DNA of 41,600 nt from Clostridia bacterium (lineage in GTDB: Bacteria > Bacillota > Clostridia > Oscillospirales > QAMX01), in contig JAFXIT010000032.1 in assembly GCA_017532825.1 (NCBI GenBank), positions 1 to 41,600 on the forward strand, read 5' to 3'. The position numbers and the translations under genes were made by a program. Below are positions 26,901 through 35,575 of the stretch, one piece after another (position 1 is the stretch's first letter; each line of letters starts with the position of its first letter). The notes below the pieces were generated by a model that did no database searches, was not told the DNA's origin, and was given only the letters and a program-made list of their open reading frames with translations.

Positions 26901-28310
26901 ATGGTCTTTTCAACCCTGACATTTGTCTATCTGTTCCTGCCGGTGACGGTCATCCTCTACTTTTTGCTTCCGTCGCTCAAGGCTAAAAATATAATACTCA
27001 CCGTCATGAGCCTGCTCTTTTACGCCTGGGGCGAGCCGATATTCCTTTTTTTGATGCTCTTTACGGCACTTTTGAACTTCGTCTGCGGACTGCTTATCGA
27101 CCGCACCGAGGGCAAAAAGAAAAAGGCCTGGCTGGTGGTCTCGGTCGTGCTCAACCTCGGTATGCTCGGCTTTTTCAAGTATGCCGGATTTATCCTTGAA
27201 AACCTCTCGGCACTGACCCGTCTCAACCTGCCGATGTGGCAGATCGCCCTCCCCATCGGTATATCCTTTTACACCTTCCAGTCGATGACCTACACCATCG
27301 ACGTCTACCGCGGCGATGCTGCGGTGCAGCGGTCGTTTTATAAGCTTCTGCTCTACATTTCGATGTTCCCCCAGCTCATCGCAGGCCCTATCGTCCGCTA
27401 TGCCGACGTAAGCGTCCAGATCGAACAGCGCAAGACCACCCTGCAGGGTGCGGCAAACGGTATCACACGCTTCCTTATCGGCATGGGCAAGAAGCTGCTT
27501 ATTGCCAACTACTGCGGAAAGATATGCACCTCTCTGCTTGCAGAGGGCAGCTCGGGCACCGTCCTTGGCGGATGGGTCGGCCTCATTATGTTTGCCTTCC
27601 AGATCTACTTCGACTTTTCGGCATACTCCGATATGGCCATAGGCCTGGGTCACATATTCGGCTTTAACTTCAAGGAAAACTTCAACTATCCCTACACCGC
27701 CACCTCCATCACCGACTTCTGGAGAAGATGGCATATATCCCTGTCGAGCTTTTTCCGCGACTACGTCTACATCCCCCTCGGCGGCAACCGTCGGATGCAG
27801 GTACGAAACATATTCGTGGTCTGGCTCCTTACCGGCTTCTGGCACGGCGCAGAGTGGAACTTTATGCTCTGGGGCGTCTATTTCGGCATCCTTCTGCTGC
27901 TTGAAAAGTTCGTCTTTGCAAAGCTCATAGCCGCCCTTCCGAAGCTTATCACACGTGCCGTTACCCTCTTTTTGGTGCTTATGAGCTGGGCTCTGTTCTA
28001 CTTTACCTCCCTTGAGGAGCTCGGAAGCTTCTTTATGCGTATATTCGGCGCAGGCGGCGGTGCGGCAGTATCGGACGCCCTGCTTACCCTGCTTGAAAAC
28101 AACTCCCTGCTGATAGCCGTCTGCATCCTGGCATCCCTGCCGCTTGGCAGACTCGTCGGCGGACTTCGAAGCAGCATGATCCGTGACGGCGGAAAGCTCG
28201 AAAACGTCGCCTTGAGCCTCAACCTCATATTCAACCTCGTGGTCTTTGCCGTATGCACCGTAGTGATGGTGACAGAGACCTACAATCCCTTCCTCTATTT
28301 CAGATTTTAG
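26901..28310 (+). CDS. MBOAT membrane O-acyltransferase (AlgI/PatA-like)
   Basis: Membrane-bound O-acyltransferase of 469 residues with about 10-12 helices. It moves acetyl groups from the cytoplasm towards a surface glycan. Family marks are DFSAYSDMAIGLGHIFGF, TDFWRRWHISLSSFFRDYVYIPLGG and the invariant His in LTGFWHGAEWNF. ATG 26901 follows GGAGG; the frame is open 11 codons upstream without an SD. It ends with TAG, and the first DHHW gene starts 8 bp later. The pair resembles AlgI with AlgJ/AlgX partners, so it probably acetylates a surface polysaccharide (inference). Confidence 0.93.
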   Translation: MVFSTLTFVYLFLPVTVILYFLLPSLKAKNIILTVMSLLFYAWGEPIFLFLMLFTALLNFVCGLLIDRTEGKKKKAWLVVSVVLNLGMLGFFKYAGFILENLSALTRLNLPMWQIALPIGISFYTFQSMTYTIDVYRGDAAVQRSFYKLLLYISMFPQLIAGPIVRYADVSVQIEQRKTTLQGAANGITRFLIGMGKKLLIANYCGKICTSLLAEGSSGTVLGGWVGLIMFAFQIYFDFSAYSDMAIGLGHIFGFNFKENFNYPYTATSITDFWRRWHISLSSFFRDYVYIPLGGNRRMQVRNIFVVWLLTGFWHGAEWNFMLWGVYFGILLLLEKFVFAKLIAALPKLITRAVTLFLVLMSWALFYFTSLEELGSFFMRIFGAGGGAAVSDALLTLLENNSLLIAVCILASLPLGRLVGGLRSSMIRDGGKLENVALSLNLIFNLVVFAVCTVVMVTETYNPFLYFRF

Positions 28311-28318
28311 GAGCAGCT

Positions 28319-29842
28319 ATGAAAAAAGCCGAAAACAAATGGTATATCGCCATAATAATCGCCTTTTTCCTGCCGATGCTCGCATTTTTCGTCATCTCGG
28401 TGTCTGATACCGACGCCGTAAGATCCGAAAGCGAGAACCGACAGCTTGCGGACTTTCCCGACATAACGGTAAGGTCTCTTTTAAACGGCGATTTTTCGGC
28501 CGACTTCGAAGCCTACTACTCCGATACCTTCCCCTACCGTGAGCAGATGCTCTCTGCCTCCAAGCTTATAAACCGCTTCTACTATGTCACCTTCCGCTCC
28601 GAGGGTACTACGGTCATCGTTCCCGGCGGCCCCGGAAATACCATCGGCGACGGCGAGACCCTCCCCTCCGACGCCTTTGACAACGGCACCACCGAGGCGC
28701 CGCCCGTTACCGATCAGTCGACTACACCCCCCGTTACCGATCAGTCAAGCTCCTCGTCTCAGGATACTACCCGTGATCAGACCACGCAGGGTACTACCCT
28801 CCCCGAGACCTCCGAGACCACCTCGACCACTCCCCCCGCAACCGTCATGAGACCCAGCTCCTGGGTGCCTGTGACCTCGGCATCCGTTGCCTCGGGAGGC
28901 AAGGCCGACCACGACGGCTCGTCGCAGTCGGGTCTGATAATCTACAACGGCGCAGTTATGGAGCGCTACTATATGTCCAAAAACGGACTTACCCGTTACG
29001 GCGAGACCCTTAACTCTCTAAAGACGCTTCTTCCCGAGGTCAACGTATTTGCCATGGTCGTTCCCAAGGCCATCGAGTACAAGGCCCCCTCGAGCTATTC
29101 CTCGGGAAGCTGCTCGGCGCTTAACGCAATGAACGCCGCCTATTCGGCTCTGGTCGACGTCATCCCCGTCGACGTCTGGTCTGCGCTTGACGCTCACAGG
29201 GATGAATACATCTACTTCCGCACCGACCATCACTGGACCCAGCTCGGCGCCTACTACGCCTACCGTGCCCTTGCGGAGGTCGGCGGCTTCTATGCAAACG
29301 AGCTTGAAAGCTATCAAAGCGGTACCTATAACAAATTTATCGGCTCTCTCTTCCCCTACGTAAAGAACATCCCGCAGGGTGCGGCGCTTGCCGACAATCC
29401 CGACAGCCTTACCTACTATCTGCCCCTCACGGGTGCGACCGCAAGGATATACTACGATCAGGCCATGAGCGGAAGCGGTACTGCAATAAACCTCATAACC
29501 ACCAACATCAAGGACAGCTTCTCAAACAAGTACCTCTGCTTCCTGCAGGGTGACCAGCCGCTCATCCACGTCACCAACCCGAATATTGAGTCTGAACGCA
29601 AGCTCATAGTCCTTAAGGAATCCTACGGCAATGCCATAGTCCCCTTCTTAAGCGACCACTTCTCCGACATCTTTGTCATTGACCCCAGAAAGTGGAACGG
29701 CGAGGGCGAAAAGAGCTTTGATCTTATTGAGTTTGCCAAGGCAAACGGCGTGACCGATATCCTCTGTGTAAGCTCCCTCAACTCCGCTCAGGTATTCGGC
29801 TCAGGCTACTATATGAACGACTTTACAAATCTTCTTCCCTAA
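28319..29842 (+). CDS. DHHW family protein, acetyltransferase partner (AlgJ-like)
   Basis: Surface protein of 507 residues, anchored by one N-terminal helix (about 8-28). After an opening segment (about 35-110, ENRQLADFPDIT...) comes a Thr/Pro/Ser-rich spacer (about 125-180, with PVTDQS twice). The catalytic-type domain follows: RTDHHWTQLGAYYAYRAL carries the Asp-His pair, and LKESYGNAIVPFLSDHF carries the presumed Ser. These match the SGNH-like fold of AlgJ/AlgX O-acetylation enzymes. GGAGC precedes ATG 28319. It works with the MBOAT gene just upstream, probably as the extracellular transferase. Confidence 0.88.
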   Translation: MKKAENKWYIAIIIAFFLPMLAFFVISVSDTDAVRSESENRQLADFPDITVRSLLNGDFSADFEAYYSDTFPYREQMLSASKLINRFYYVTFRSEGTTVIVPGGPGNTIGDGETLPSDAFDNGTTEAPPVTDQSTTPPVTDQSSSSSQDTTRDQTTQGTTLPETSETTSTTPPATVMRPSSWVPVTSASVASGGKADHDGSSQSGLIIYNGAVMERYYMSKNGLTRYGETLNSLKTLLPEVNVFAMVVPKAIEYKAPSSYSSGSCSALNAMNAAYSALVDVIPVDVWSALDAHRDEYIYFRTDHHWTQLGAYYAYRALAEVGGFYANELESYQSGTYNKFIGSLFPYVKNIPQGAALADNPDSLTYYLPLTGATARIYYDQAMSGSGTAINLITTNIKDSFSNKYLCFLQGDQPLIHVTNPNIESERKLIVLKESYGNAIVPFLSDHFSDIFVIDPRKWNGEGEKSFDLIEFAKANGVTDILCVSSLNSAQVFGSGYYMNDFTNLLP

Positions 29843-29855
29843 GGACCTGATATAA

Positions 29856-31157
29856 ATGTACGCAAAAAAATATTTAATTGGCCTTGGTTGCTGTGTTATC
29901 GTCACAGCACTGCTGATATCGGTGTTTATTACGGCCTGCTCTTCGGACGGTAGCCCGTCCGAAACGACCCCTGCCGTCACAACGGCAACCACCGCACCCT
30001 CATCCTCTGCGGACACCACCGTACCGCAGACCACCCTTCCCGACACTACCGCAGGCACTACTGCACCCGACACGACTGCCGGAACTACCGCAGGCACTAC
30101 TGCACCCGACACGACTGTCGGAACTACCGCAGGCACGACCGCTCCCGACACGACTGCCGGAACTACCGCAGGCACGACTGCACCAAACACCACTCCCGGC
30201 ACCACCTGGACGTCGGTGACCTCGGCATCGGTCTATTCCTCCGCAGTAGGCGAGTCCATCGACCTTTCCTGGGGCGGCGTCTGCTACGACAATGCGATAA
30301 TGGAGATAGTCTACACCGTCTCCAAATTCGGAAAATACCAAGGCATCCTCAACGGCATCAAGGAAGACCTCCCCGAGGTCAACGTCTACGCCCTCTACTG
30401 CCCTACCGCCATAGAGTTCAAGGGACCCTCCAAGTACTACGGCAGACAGCTCAAGGCAATGAATAACGCCTACTCCGGACTGGTAAACGTAGTCGGAGTA
30501 GACGCTTGGAGCTACCTTGATATGTATAACGATATGGATACCTATTTTAAGACCGACACCCATTGGTCTCAGCAGGGCGCATACTGTGCCTACCGTGGCT
30601 TTGCCGATGCGGCGGGCTTTGGCTTTGAGGCTCACGATCTTTCGGAGTATCAAAGCGGTACCTACGAGGGCTTCAAGGGGTATTTCTACAATATGAAGGC
30701 AAACAGCTCGGTGCTGCATCTGCTCTCTCCCGACACCCTTACCTACTATCTGCCCATCGAGCCTGCGACGGCCTACACCTACTCCTCCCCCGCTATGAGC
30801 GGCGGCAGCAAGATCGCCATCGTCAACACAAAGTTCAGCTCCTCCAACCCCTACAAGTACTACTGTTTTACCGGCGGCGACAGGCCGCTTATAAAGATAG
30901 AGAGCGAAACTGTGCAGAACGGACGGGTGCTTCTTATGCTCAAGGACTCCTACGGCAACGCTTTGGTGCCCTTCCTGCCCGACCACTTTGAGACCGTCTA
31001 CGTCGTCGACCCCAGAAGCTTTAACACAAGCTCGACGCCGAGCTTTGACCTTATCGACTTTGCAAGGGCAAACGGTGTGACCGATATACTCGTCCAGACC
31101 AACGCCTTTAACGCCCAGGGCGGACTGATGAACAATATCTCCGCTATGATAGACTGA
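29856..31157 (+). CDS. DHHW-like lipoprotein with TDTHW motif
   Basis: Paralogue of the preceding protein, 433 residues, lipid-anchored: signal peptide with ITAC lipobox, then CSSDGSPSETT. A Thr/Ala/Gly/Pro spacer holds 13-residue tandem repeats (about 63-110). The catalytic domain has KTDTHWSQQGAYCAYR (DTHW, as in AlgJ/AlgX, where its neighbour has DHHW) and LKDSYGNALVPFLPDHF with the presumed Ser. It lacks the N-terminal segment of its partner. AAGGA precedes ATG 29856, 14 bp after the first DHHW gene. Its last 14 bp overlap the end of the convergent bioY. Confidence 0.87.
   Translation: MYAKKYLIGLGCCVIVTALLISVFITACSSDGSPSETTPAVTTATTAPSSSADTTVPQTTLPDTTAGTTAPDTTAGTTAGTTAPDTTVGTTAGTTAPDTTAGTTAGTTAPNTTPGTTWTSVTSASVYSSAVGESIDLSWGGVCYDNAIMEIVYTVSKFGKYQGILNGIKEDLPEVNVYALYCPTAIEFKGPSKYYGRQLKAMNNAYSGLVNVVGVDAWSYLDMYNDMDTYFKTDTHWSQQGAYCAYRGFADAAGFGFEAHDLSEYQSGTYEGFKGYFYNMKANSSVLHLLSPDTLTYYLPIEPATAYTYSSPAMSGGSKIAIVNTKFSSSNPYKYYCFTGGDRPLIKIESETVQNGRVLLMLKDSYGNALVPFLPDHFETVYVVDPRSFNTSSTPSFDLIDFARANGVTDILVQTNAFNAQGGLMNNISAMID
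30042..30185 (+). repeat. 39-bp tandem repeats in the lipoprotein spacer
   Basis: One partial copy (30042-30068) and three full 39-bp copies (30069-30107, 30108-30146, 30147-30185) encode DTTAGTTAGTTAP with small changes. Near identity at the DNA level suggests recent slippage or unequal exchange, so the copy number may vary between strains. Confidence 0.85.
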
Positions 31158-31674
31158 TCCCGGCTTTTCTGAGCCTCGGTATTGCCAGATATGCTACCGA
31201 GAGCTTTAGGACATCGGGAACTATATAGGGAACAACACACCTCAAAAGCGCCACGCCTACTGCGGCGGCGCTTTTTGCATTTGTCAGAGCTACATACCAG
31301 ACCGTTCCGAATACATAGCAGGCAATAAGTCCGAGAAGCATACCCAGTGCCAGATGTCTGCCACCCTTGCCCGAAAAAAGTCCCGTTATGAGGGCGGTGA
31401 AGGCAAATCCGACAACATACCCGCCCGTTTCGCCCGCAAGAGCCGCCGCTCCGCCCCTAAATCCCGAGAAAACGGGCATTCCGACCAGTCCGACAGCTAT
31501 GTAAAGTAGAACACTTAACACAGCTTTTTTTGCTCCAAACAGTCCTCCGATGATGCAAACGGCGAGTATCTGGAGGGTAAAGGGGGGCGAGGAGGGTATG
31601 CTGACCCAGGCCGATGCGGCAAGTATCGCAACGGCGGCGGCAATATACGAAATGTCCCGAAGCTTCAGCCTCAT
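31144..31674 (-). CDS. bioY: Biotin transporter S component BioY
   Basis: Substrate-binding membrane subunit of an ECF-type vitamin importer, 176 residues, about six helices. PPFTLQILAVCIIGGLFGAKKAVLSVLLYIA and GLVGMPVFSGFRGG, then GETGGYVVGF, are BioY signatures. The energising genes ecfAA'T are not in the window, so it probably shares a module encoded elsewhere. I start at ATG 31674; the frame is open 82 codons upstream, into the isomerase gene, without support. Its SD (GGAGGAG) lies in a terminator hairpin. The stop is TAG, 14 bp inside the end of the convergent DHHW gene. Confidence 0.92.
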   Translation of the reverse strand: MRLKLRDISYIAAAVAILAASAWVSIPSSPPFTLQILAVCIIGGLFGAKKAVLSVLLYIAVGLVGMPVFSGFRGGAAALAGETGGYVVGFAFTALITGLFSGKGGRHLALGMLLGLIACYVFGTVWYVALTNAKSAAAVGVALLRCVVPYIVPDVLKLSVAYLAIPRLRKAGISLS

Positions 31675-31675
31675 A

Positions 31676-31716
31676 ACAAAAATACTCTCCTCCGAACAGC
31701 TGTCGGAGGAGAGTAT
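31676..31716 (-). terminator. Terminator of the dgt-rpoD-isomerase operon, holding the bioY -10 and SD
   Basis: A perfect 14-bp stem (31682-31695 with 31703-31716) with a 7-nt loop, then five U on the minus strand. The 5' arm begins within the bioY -10, and the 3' arm contains the bioY SD. Confidence 0.85.
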
Positions 31717-31740
31717 AACATTTAAGAGGATAGTTGTCAA
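31712..31740 (-). promoter_or_regulatory. Promoter of bioY
   Basis: Minus-strand TTGACA (31740-31735), 17 bp, TATACT (31717-31712). The -35 lies one base after the isomerase stop codon. I see no BirA-type operator. Confidence 0.7.
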
Positions 31741-31741
31741 C

Positions 31742-32590
31742 TCAGATAAATCTGCGGATGTTGTTGACACCGATGGTAATGGCTTCAAGGGTGTCTTCCA
31801 TACCCTCAAACTCGAGCGAGACGTAGCCGTCATAGCCTGCGGACTTGAGGATATCGAGGTCCTGCTTGAGGGGAACTGCGCCGTGGCCGGCGATGGTACC
31901 ACGGAGATAGGTGCCGGCACGGGAGCGGAACCAGCCTGCGCCCGGATCTATGCCGTTGCCGTCCTTGACAAGGAAGTCCTTGACGTGGACGTGGAAGGCA
32001 AGGGGTGCGACCTTACCGACGGCGATGGGGCTGTTATCGTCGGCACAGAGGAAGTTGCCTATGTCGCAGAGGGCGCCGTAGTTGGTGTCATTTACCTCCT
32101 CGATAAGGCGGAGGATCCTGTCGGAATCCTGAACGAAGAAGCCGTGATTTTCGGTACAGGTGCGTACGCCGACCGACTTGGCATACTCGGTTACCTTGCG
32201 GGTGCCTTCGGCTATGATGGGAAGGACGGTGCCGAAGCTTCTGACACCCTTAAACCAGTCGGGGATACGGCCTGCGGCGTCGTGGCGCATTACGGGTGCG
32301 CCGAGGGTCTTGGCGATATCTACCTCACCGCAGAGGCGTGCGACCTCGGCGGACTGATCCTCTGCAAGGAGGTTTCCGCCGATGGAATAGGCAACGATGG
32401 GAAGTCCGATCTTTTCCGAATACTCCCTGAGCTCGGCGGCATACTCAAGCGCAGTCTTGCCCTCGGGTGCCGAGAAGCCTGCGATCTCAAAGCCGTCAAC
32501 ACCGATTGACTTTGCATGATCCATTGCTCCGAGCATACCGAGCTTGTTCATCACACGGGAGTAGCTGTAGGATGTTACGCACGTTTTCAT
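31742..32590 (-). CDS. Sugar phosphate isomerase/epimerase family TIM-barrel protein
   Basis: A protein of 282 residues of the AP endonuclease 2-like TIM-barrel family (xylose isomerase-like, IolE/Hyi group). Likely metal ligands are in RTCTENHG (Glu), CDIGN (Asp), FHVHVKD (His) and VSLEFEG (Glu). The substrate is not predictable. GGAGGG precedes ATG 32590, only 18 bp after rpoD, with no terminator between, so it is probably co-transcribed with dgt-dnaG-rpoD. Its stop is followed at once by the bioY promoter. Confidence 0.88.
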   Translation of the reverse strand: MKTCVTSYSYSRVMNKLGMLGAMDHAKSIGVDGFEIAGFSAPEGKTALEYAAELREYSEKIGLPIVAYSIGGNLLAEDQSAEVARLCGEVDIAKTLGAPVMRHDAAGRIPDWFKGVRSFGTVLPIIAEGTRKVTEYAKSVGVRTCTENHGFFVQDSDRILRLIEEVNDTNYGALCDIGNFLCADDNSPIAVGKVAPLAFHVHVKDFLVKDGNGIDPGAGWFRSRAGTYLRGTIAGHGAVPLKQDLDILKSAGYDGYVSLEFEGMEDTLEAITIGVNNIRRFI

Positions 32591-32608
32591 AATTGTCCCT
32601 CCGTTTTA

Positions 32609-33724
32609 TCAGTTCAGAAAATCCTTAAGCCGCTTGGAACGGCTGGGGTGACGAAGCTTTCGGAGCGCCTTTGCCTCTATCTGGCGAATACGCTCTCTTG
32701 TGACGTTGAACTCCTTGCCGACCTCTTCAAGGGTGCGTGCACGGCCGTCCTCAAGTCCGAAGCGGAGGCGAAGGACCATTTCCTCTCTGGGGGTGAGGGT
32801 CTTGAGCACTCCCATGAGCTGCTCCTTGAGCAACAGGAAGCTTGCCGCCTCGGCGGGTTCGGGTACCTGATCGTCCTCGATGAAGTCGCCCAGATGGCTG
32901 TCCTCCTCCTCACCGATAGGAGTTTCGAGGGAGACGGGCTCTTGGGCTATCTTCATTATCTCACGGACCTTGTCAAGGGGCATATTCATCTCCTCGGCGA
33001 TCTCCTCGGGGGAGGGATCGTGGCCCAGCTCCTGCAGAAGCTGACGGGAGACACGGATGACCTTGTTTATGGTCTCTACCATGTGTACGGGAATTCTTAT
33101 CGTCCTTGCCTGGTCTGCGATGGCACGGGTGATGGCCTGACGGATCCACCAGGTGGCGTAGGTGGAGAACTTGTAGCCCTTGGTGTGGTCGAACTTTTCG
33201 ACCGCCTTGATAAGGCCGAGGTTACCCTCCTGGATGAGGTCGAGGAAGTGCATACCGCGTCCCATATACCTCTTTGCGATGCTGACGACCAGTCGCAGGT
33301 TTGCTTCGATGAGCTTTTTCTTGGCGGCCTCGTCCCCCTGTGCCATCTTCACGGCAAGCTCTATCTCGTCGTCGGTGCTCAGCAGGTCGACCTTACCTAT
33401 CTCCTTGAGGTACATACGCACGTGGTCGTCCACGGCGAGGTTTTCCATAAGGGCGTTGGTGTCGGCAAGCTCCTCGGGGCTTATCTCCTCGATGGAGTCG
33501 AAGTCGATGGGCTCCTCCTCAAGAAGTCCTACATCCTCGCCGTACTCCATCTGAATGTCGATACCCATATGTTCAAGGCTGTCGTAGAGCTTGTCTACCT
33601 GTCCGTCGTCGAGCTCCAGGCTCTCTATGGCGTCGTTTATCTCCTTGTAGGTTATCTTGCCATTCTTTTTTCCGTGTTCTATAAGGTCTTTCATCACAGA
33701 AAGCCTGTTGTCGTTTTCAGCCAT
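32609..33724 (-). CDS. rpoD: RNA polymerase primary sigma factor, SigA/RpoD
   Basis: Housekeeping sigma factor of 371 residues, the short Firmicutes length. A region 1.1-like N-terminus (about 1-60) and acidic linker are followed by region 1.2 ([12 protein letters not shown]), region 2 ([26 protein letters not shown]... and [19 protein letters not shown], which melts and reads the -10), region 3 ([18 protein letters not shown]) and region 4 ([27 protein letters not shown], which reads the -35). GGAGG precedes ATG 33724. It begins 6 bp after dnaG, in the classic dnaG-rpoD arrangement. Confidence 0.98.
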   Translation of the reverse strand: MAENDNRLSVMKDLIEHGKKNGKITYKEINDAIESLELDDGQVDKLYDSLEHMGIDIQMEYGEDVGLLEEEPIDFDSIEEISPEELADTNALMENLAVDDHVRMYLKEIGKVDLLSTDDEIELAVKMAQGDEAAKKKLIEANLRLVVSIAKRYMGRGMHFLDLIQEGNLGLIKAVEKFDHTKGYKFSTYATWWIRQAITRAIADQARTIRIPVHMVETINKVIRVSRQLLQELGHDPSPEEIAEEMNMPLDKVREIMKIAQEPVSLETPIGEEEDSHLGDFIEDDQVPEPAEAASFLLLKEQLMGVLKTLTPREEMVLRLRFGLEDGRARTLEEVGKEFNVTRERIRQIEAKALRKLRHPSRSKRLKDFLN

Positions 33725-33730
33725 TTTACT

Positions 33731-35575
33731 TTATCCTCCGTATCCTTTTGACTTTCGCTGTTTTATTTCAAGCAGAGGGTCGGTATCTCCCTCTCCCGTT
33801 CTCCTTGACATCATCCGCTCAAGCAGGTCGCCAAGCTCCCTGCGTGGATTTTCATGCGGATAGAGTGCGGCATTTATCTTGCCGAGTATGCTCATTTCCT
33901 CACGTCCCAGGCTCTGTTCAAGCCCCGCCGTGGGGTCAAGACCGTCCTTAATGCGTTCCCTCACCTCAAAAAACAGTCTGCCAAGCTGCTCCGAGGAAAA
34001 GTCCTCACGCCGAAGCTCGGGCATCTTCTCTACCAGCTCGGGATGGGATATGACAAGGGAGATAAGCGCCTCCTCGGTGCGTGCCCTCGTTGGGTCGGAA
34101 TAGCGCACTCCGCCGTCCCTCGGCGGCTGTACCAGTCGGCCCGGATCAAGCTCGGTACGCCGTCTTGATGCCCTCTCGGCACCTGCCTTTTTCTCTCGGA
34201 GCTTGGCTACCTCGGCTAAGATCGCCTCTTTTGTCACGCCCGTTTCGTTTGCAAGCTTGGAGGCGTATACGTCCAGCTCAACGGCGCTTGTAAGGTTGGA
34301 CAGAAACTCACAGCCCTGCTTGAGGTATTCCACCTTCTGCTCGGGCTCGGAAAGGTCCTTGTCCTGCTTGAGATTCTGCATACGGTAATCCGATGAGTCG
34401 CTGGCCTTGTCAAGCAGTGCCGAAAAGGCGTCCGCACCGAATTCCTTTATGTAATCGTCGGGGTCCTTTGCCCCGGGTATACGCAGTATACGTACCTTCA
34501 GCGAGGCGTCACGGAGTATTCCTATCGCCCTCTCCGTAGCCGCCTGACCCGCACGGTCGGCGTCGTAGCATACAACGACGGTATCGGTTATCTTGCTTAT
34601 AAGCCTTGCCTGGTCGGGTGTCAGAGCCGTACCCAGGGATGCCACGGTGTTTGAAAAGCCCGCCTGATGGAGGCTTACGGCGTCCATATACCCCTCGACG
34701 AGTATCAGCCTGTCCACCTTTTCACGCTTTGCTATGTTGTAGGCGTAGAGGTTGACCTTTTTGGAATAGACGGGGGTGTTTGAGGAGTTGCGGTACTTCT
34801 GCCCGTCTCCGTCGCCCGAGAGCACACGTCCGCCAAAGGCGATGACGTTGCCCCGTCCGTCGATTATGGGGAACATCAGACGGTGGCGGAAGATGTCGTA
34901 AAGGCCGTTGTTTTTGCCCTTTGCCGCCAGACCGCCGAGGACCATCTCGTTTGCGTTGTAGCCCTTTTTGCGGAGGTGGTCGGTAAGCGCCGTCCAGGAA
35001 TCGGGCGCATAGCCAAGCCCGAAGCGGAGGACGGTCTGTCTCGAAAGACGGCGGTGGGCGATGTAGTCCCTCGCCTGCGCACCCGCATCGGTGGAAAGCA
35101 TATCACGGAAGAACCTTGCCGCCTCGGTATTCATTGCAAGGATGCGCTTTTTAAGCAGCGCCTCGCCCTCGCTCTCGGTGGTCGGCACCTCCATATTATA
35201 CATTCTCGCAAGAAATTCCACCGCTTCGGGGAACTCCATACGCTCGGCATCCATTATAAAGTTTATCAGTCCGCCGCCCTTACCGCAGCCGAAGCAATAG
35301 TAGGTCTGCTTCTCGATGTCTATGTGAAAGGAGGGTGTCTTTTCGTTGTGGAAGGGACAGCAGGCCCAATACCTGCCGTTCTTCTGGACGAGGTTTGCAT
35401 ACCTCGACACGACCTCTCGCATATCGGCGCGGGAGAGCAGGGAATCTATGAAATTCTGGTCAAAGCGCGCCGTTTTTATCAGCTCCTTTATATAACGTGC
35501 CAGCTCTTGGGTATGAATACTTCCTTGAACACCTCGATGGCGTATCTGTCGGTCATGCTGGAGATGTAGTCGCAA
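33731..35575 (-). CDS. dnaG: DNA primase; start uncertain
   Basis: Makes RNA primers at the replication fork. Visible in order are the N-terminal zinc finger CPFHNEKTPSF...YYCFGCGKGGG, the RNA-polymerase domain, the TOPRIM segments ILVEGYMDAVSL and VVVCYDADRAGQAA, and a C-terminal helicase-binding part. The only ATG/GTG/TTG codon ahead of the conserved start (FDQNFIDSLLSRAD) is TTG 35575, deep inside dgt and without an SD. A good SD, AAGGAG (35488-35483), is followed by CTG ATA AAA ACG, none a standard start. The protein from 35575 would have 614 residues; from about 35473 it would have 580, a normal length. Other starts or a sequence error are possible. Confidence 0.92.
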   Translation of the reverse strand: MRLHLQHDRQIRHRGVQGSIHTQELARYIKELIKTARFDQNFIDSLLSRADMREVVSRYANLVQKNGRYWACCPFHNEKTPSFHIDIEKQTYYCFGCGKGGGLINFIMDAERMEFPEAVEFLARMYNMEVPTTESEGEALLKKRILAMNTEAARFFRDMLSTDAGAQARDYIAHRRLSRQTVLRFGLGYAPDSWTALTDHLRKKGYNANEMVLGGLAAKGKNNGLYDIFRHRLMFPIIDGRGNVIAFGGRVLSGDGDGQKYRNSSNTPVYSKKVNLYAYNIAKREKVDRLILVEGYMDAVSLHQAGFSNTVASLGTALTPDQARLISKITDTVVVCYDADRAGQAATERAIGILRDASLKVRILRIPGAKDPDDYIKEFGADAFSALLDKASDSSDYRMQNLKQDKDLSEPEQKVEYLKQGCEFLSNLTSAVELDVYASKLANETGVTKEAILAEVAKLREKKAGAERASRRRTELDPGRLVQPPRDGGVRYSDPTRARTEEALISLVISHPELVEKMPELRREDFSSEQLGRLFFEVRERIKDGLDPTAGLEQSLGREEMSILGKINAALYPHENPRRELGDLLERMMSRRTGEGDTDPLLEIKQRKSKGYGG

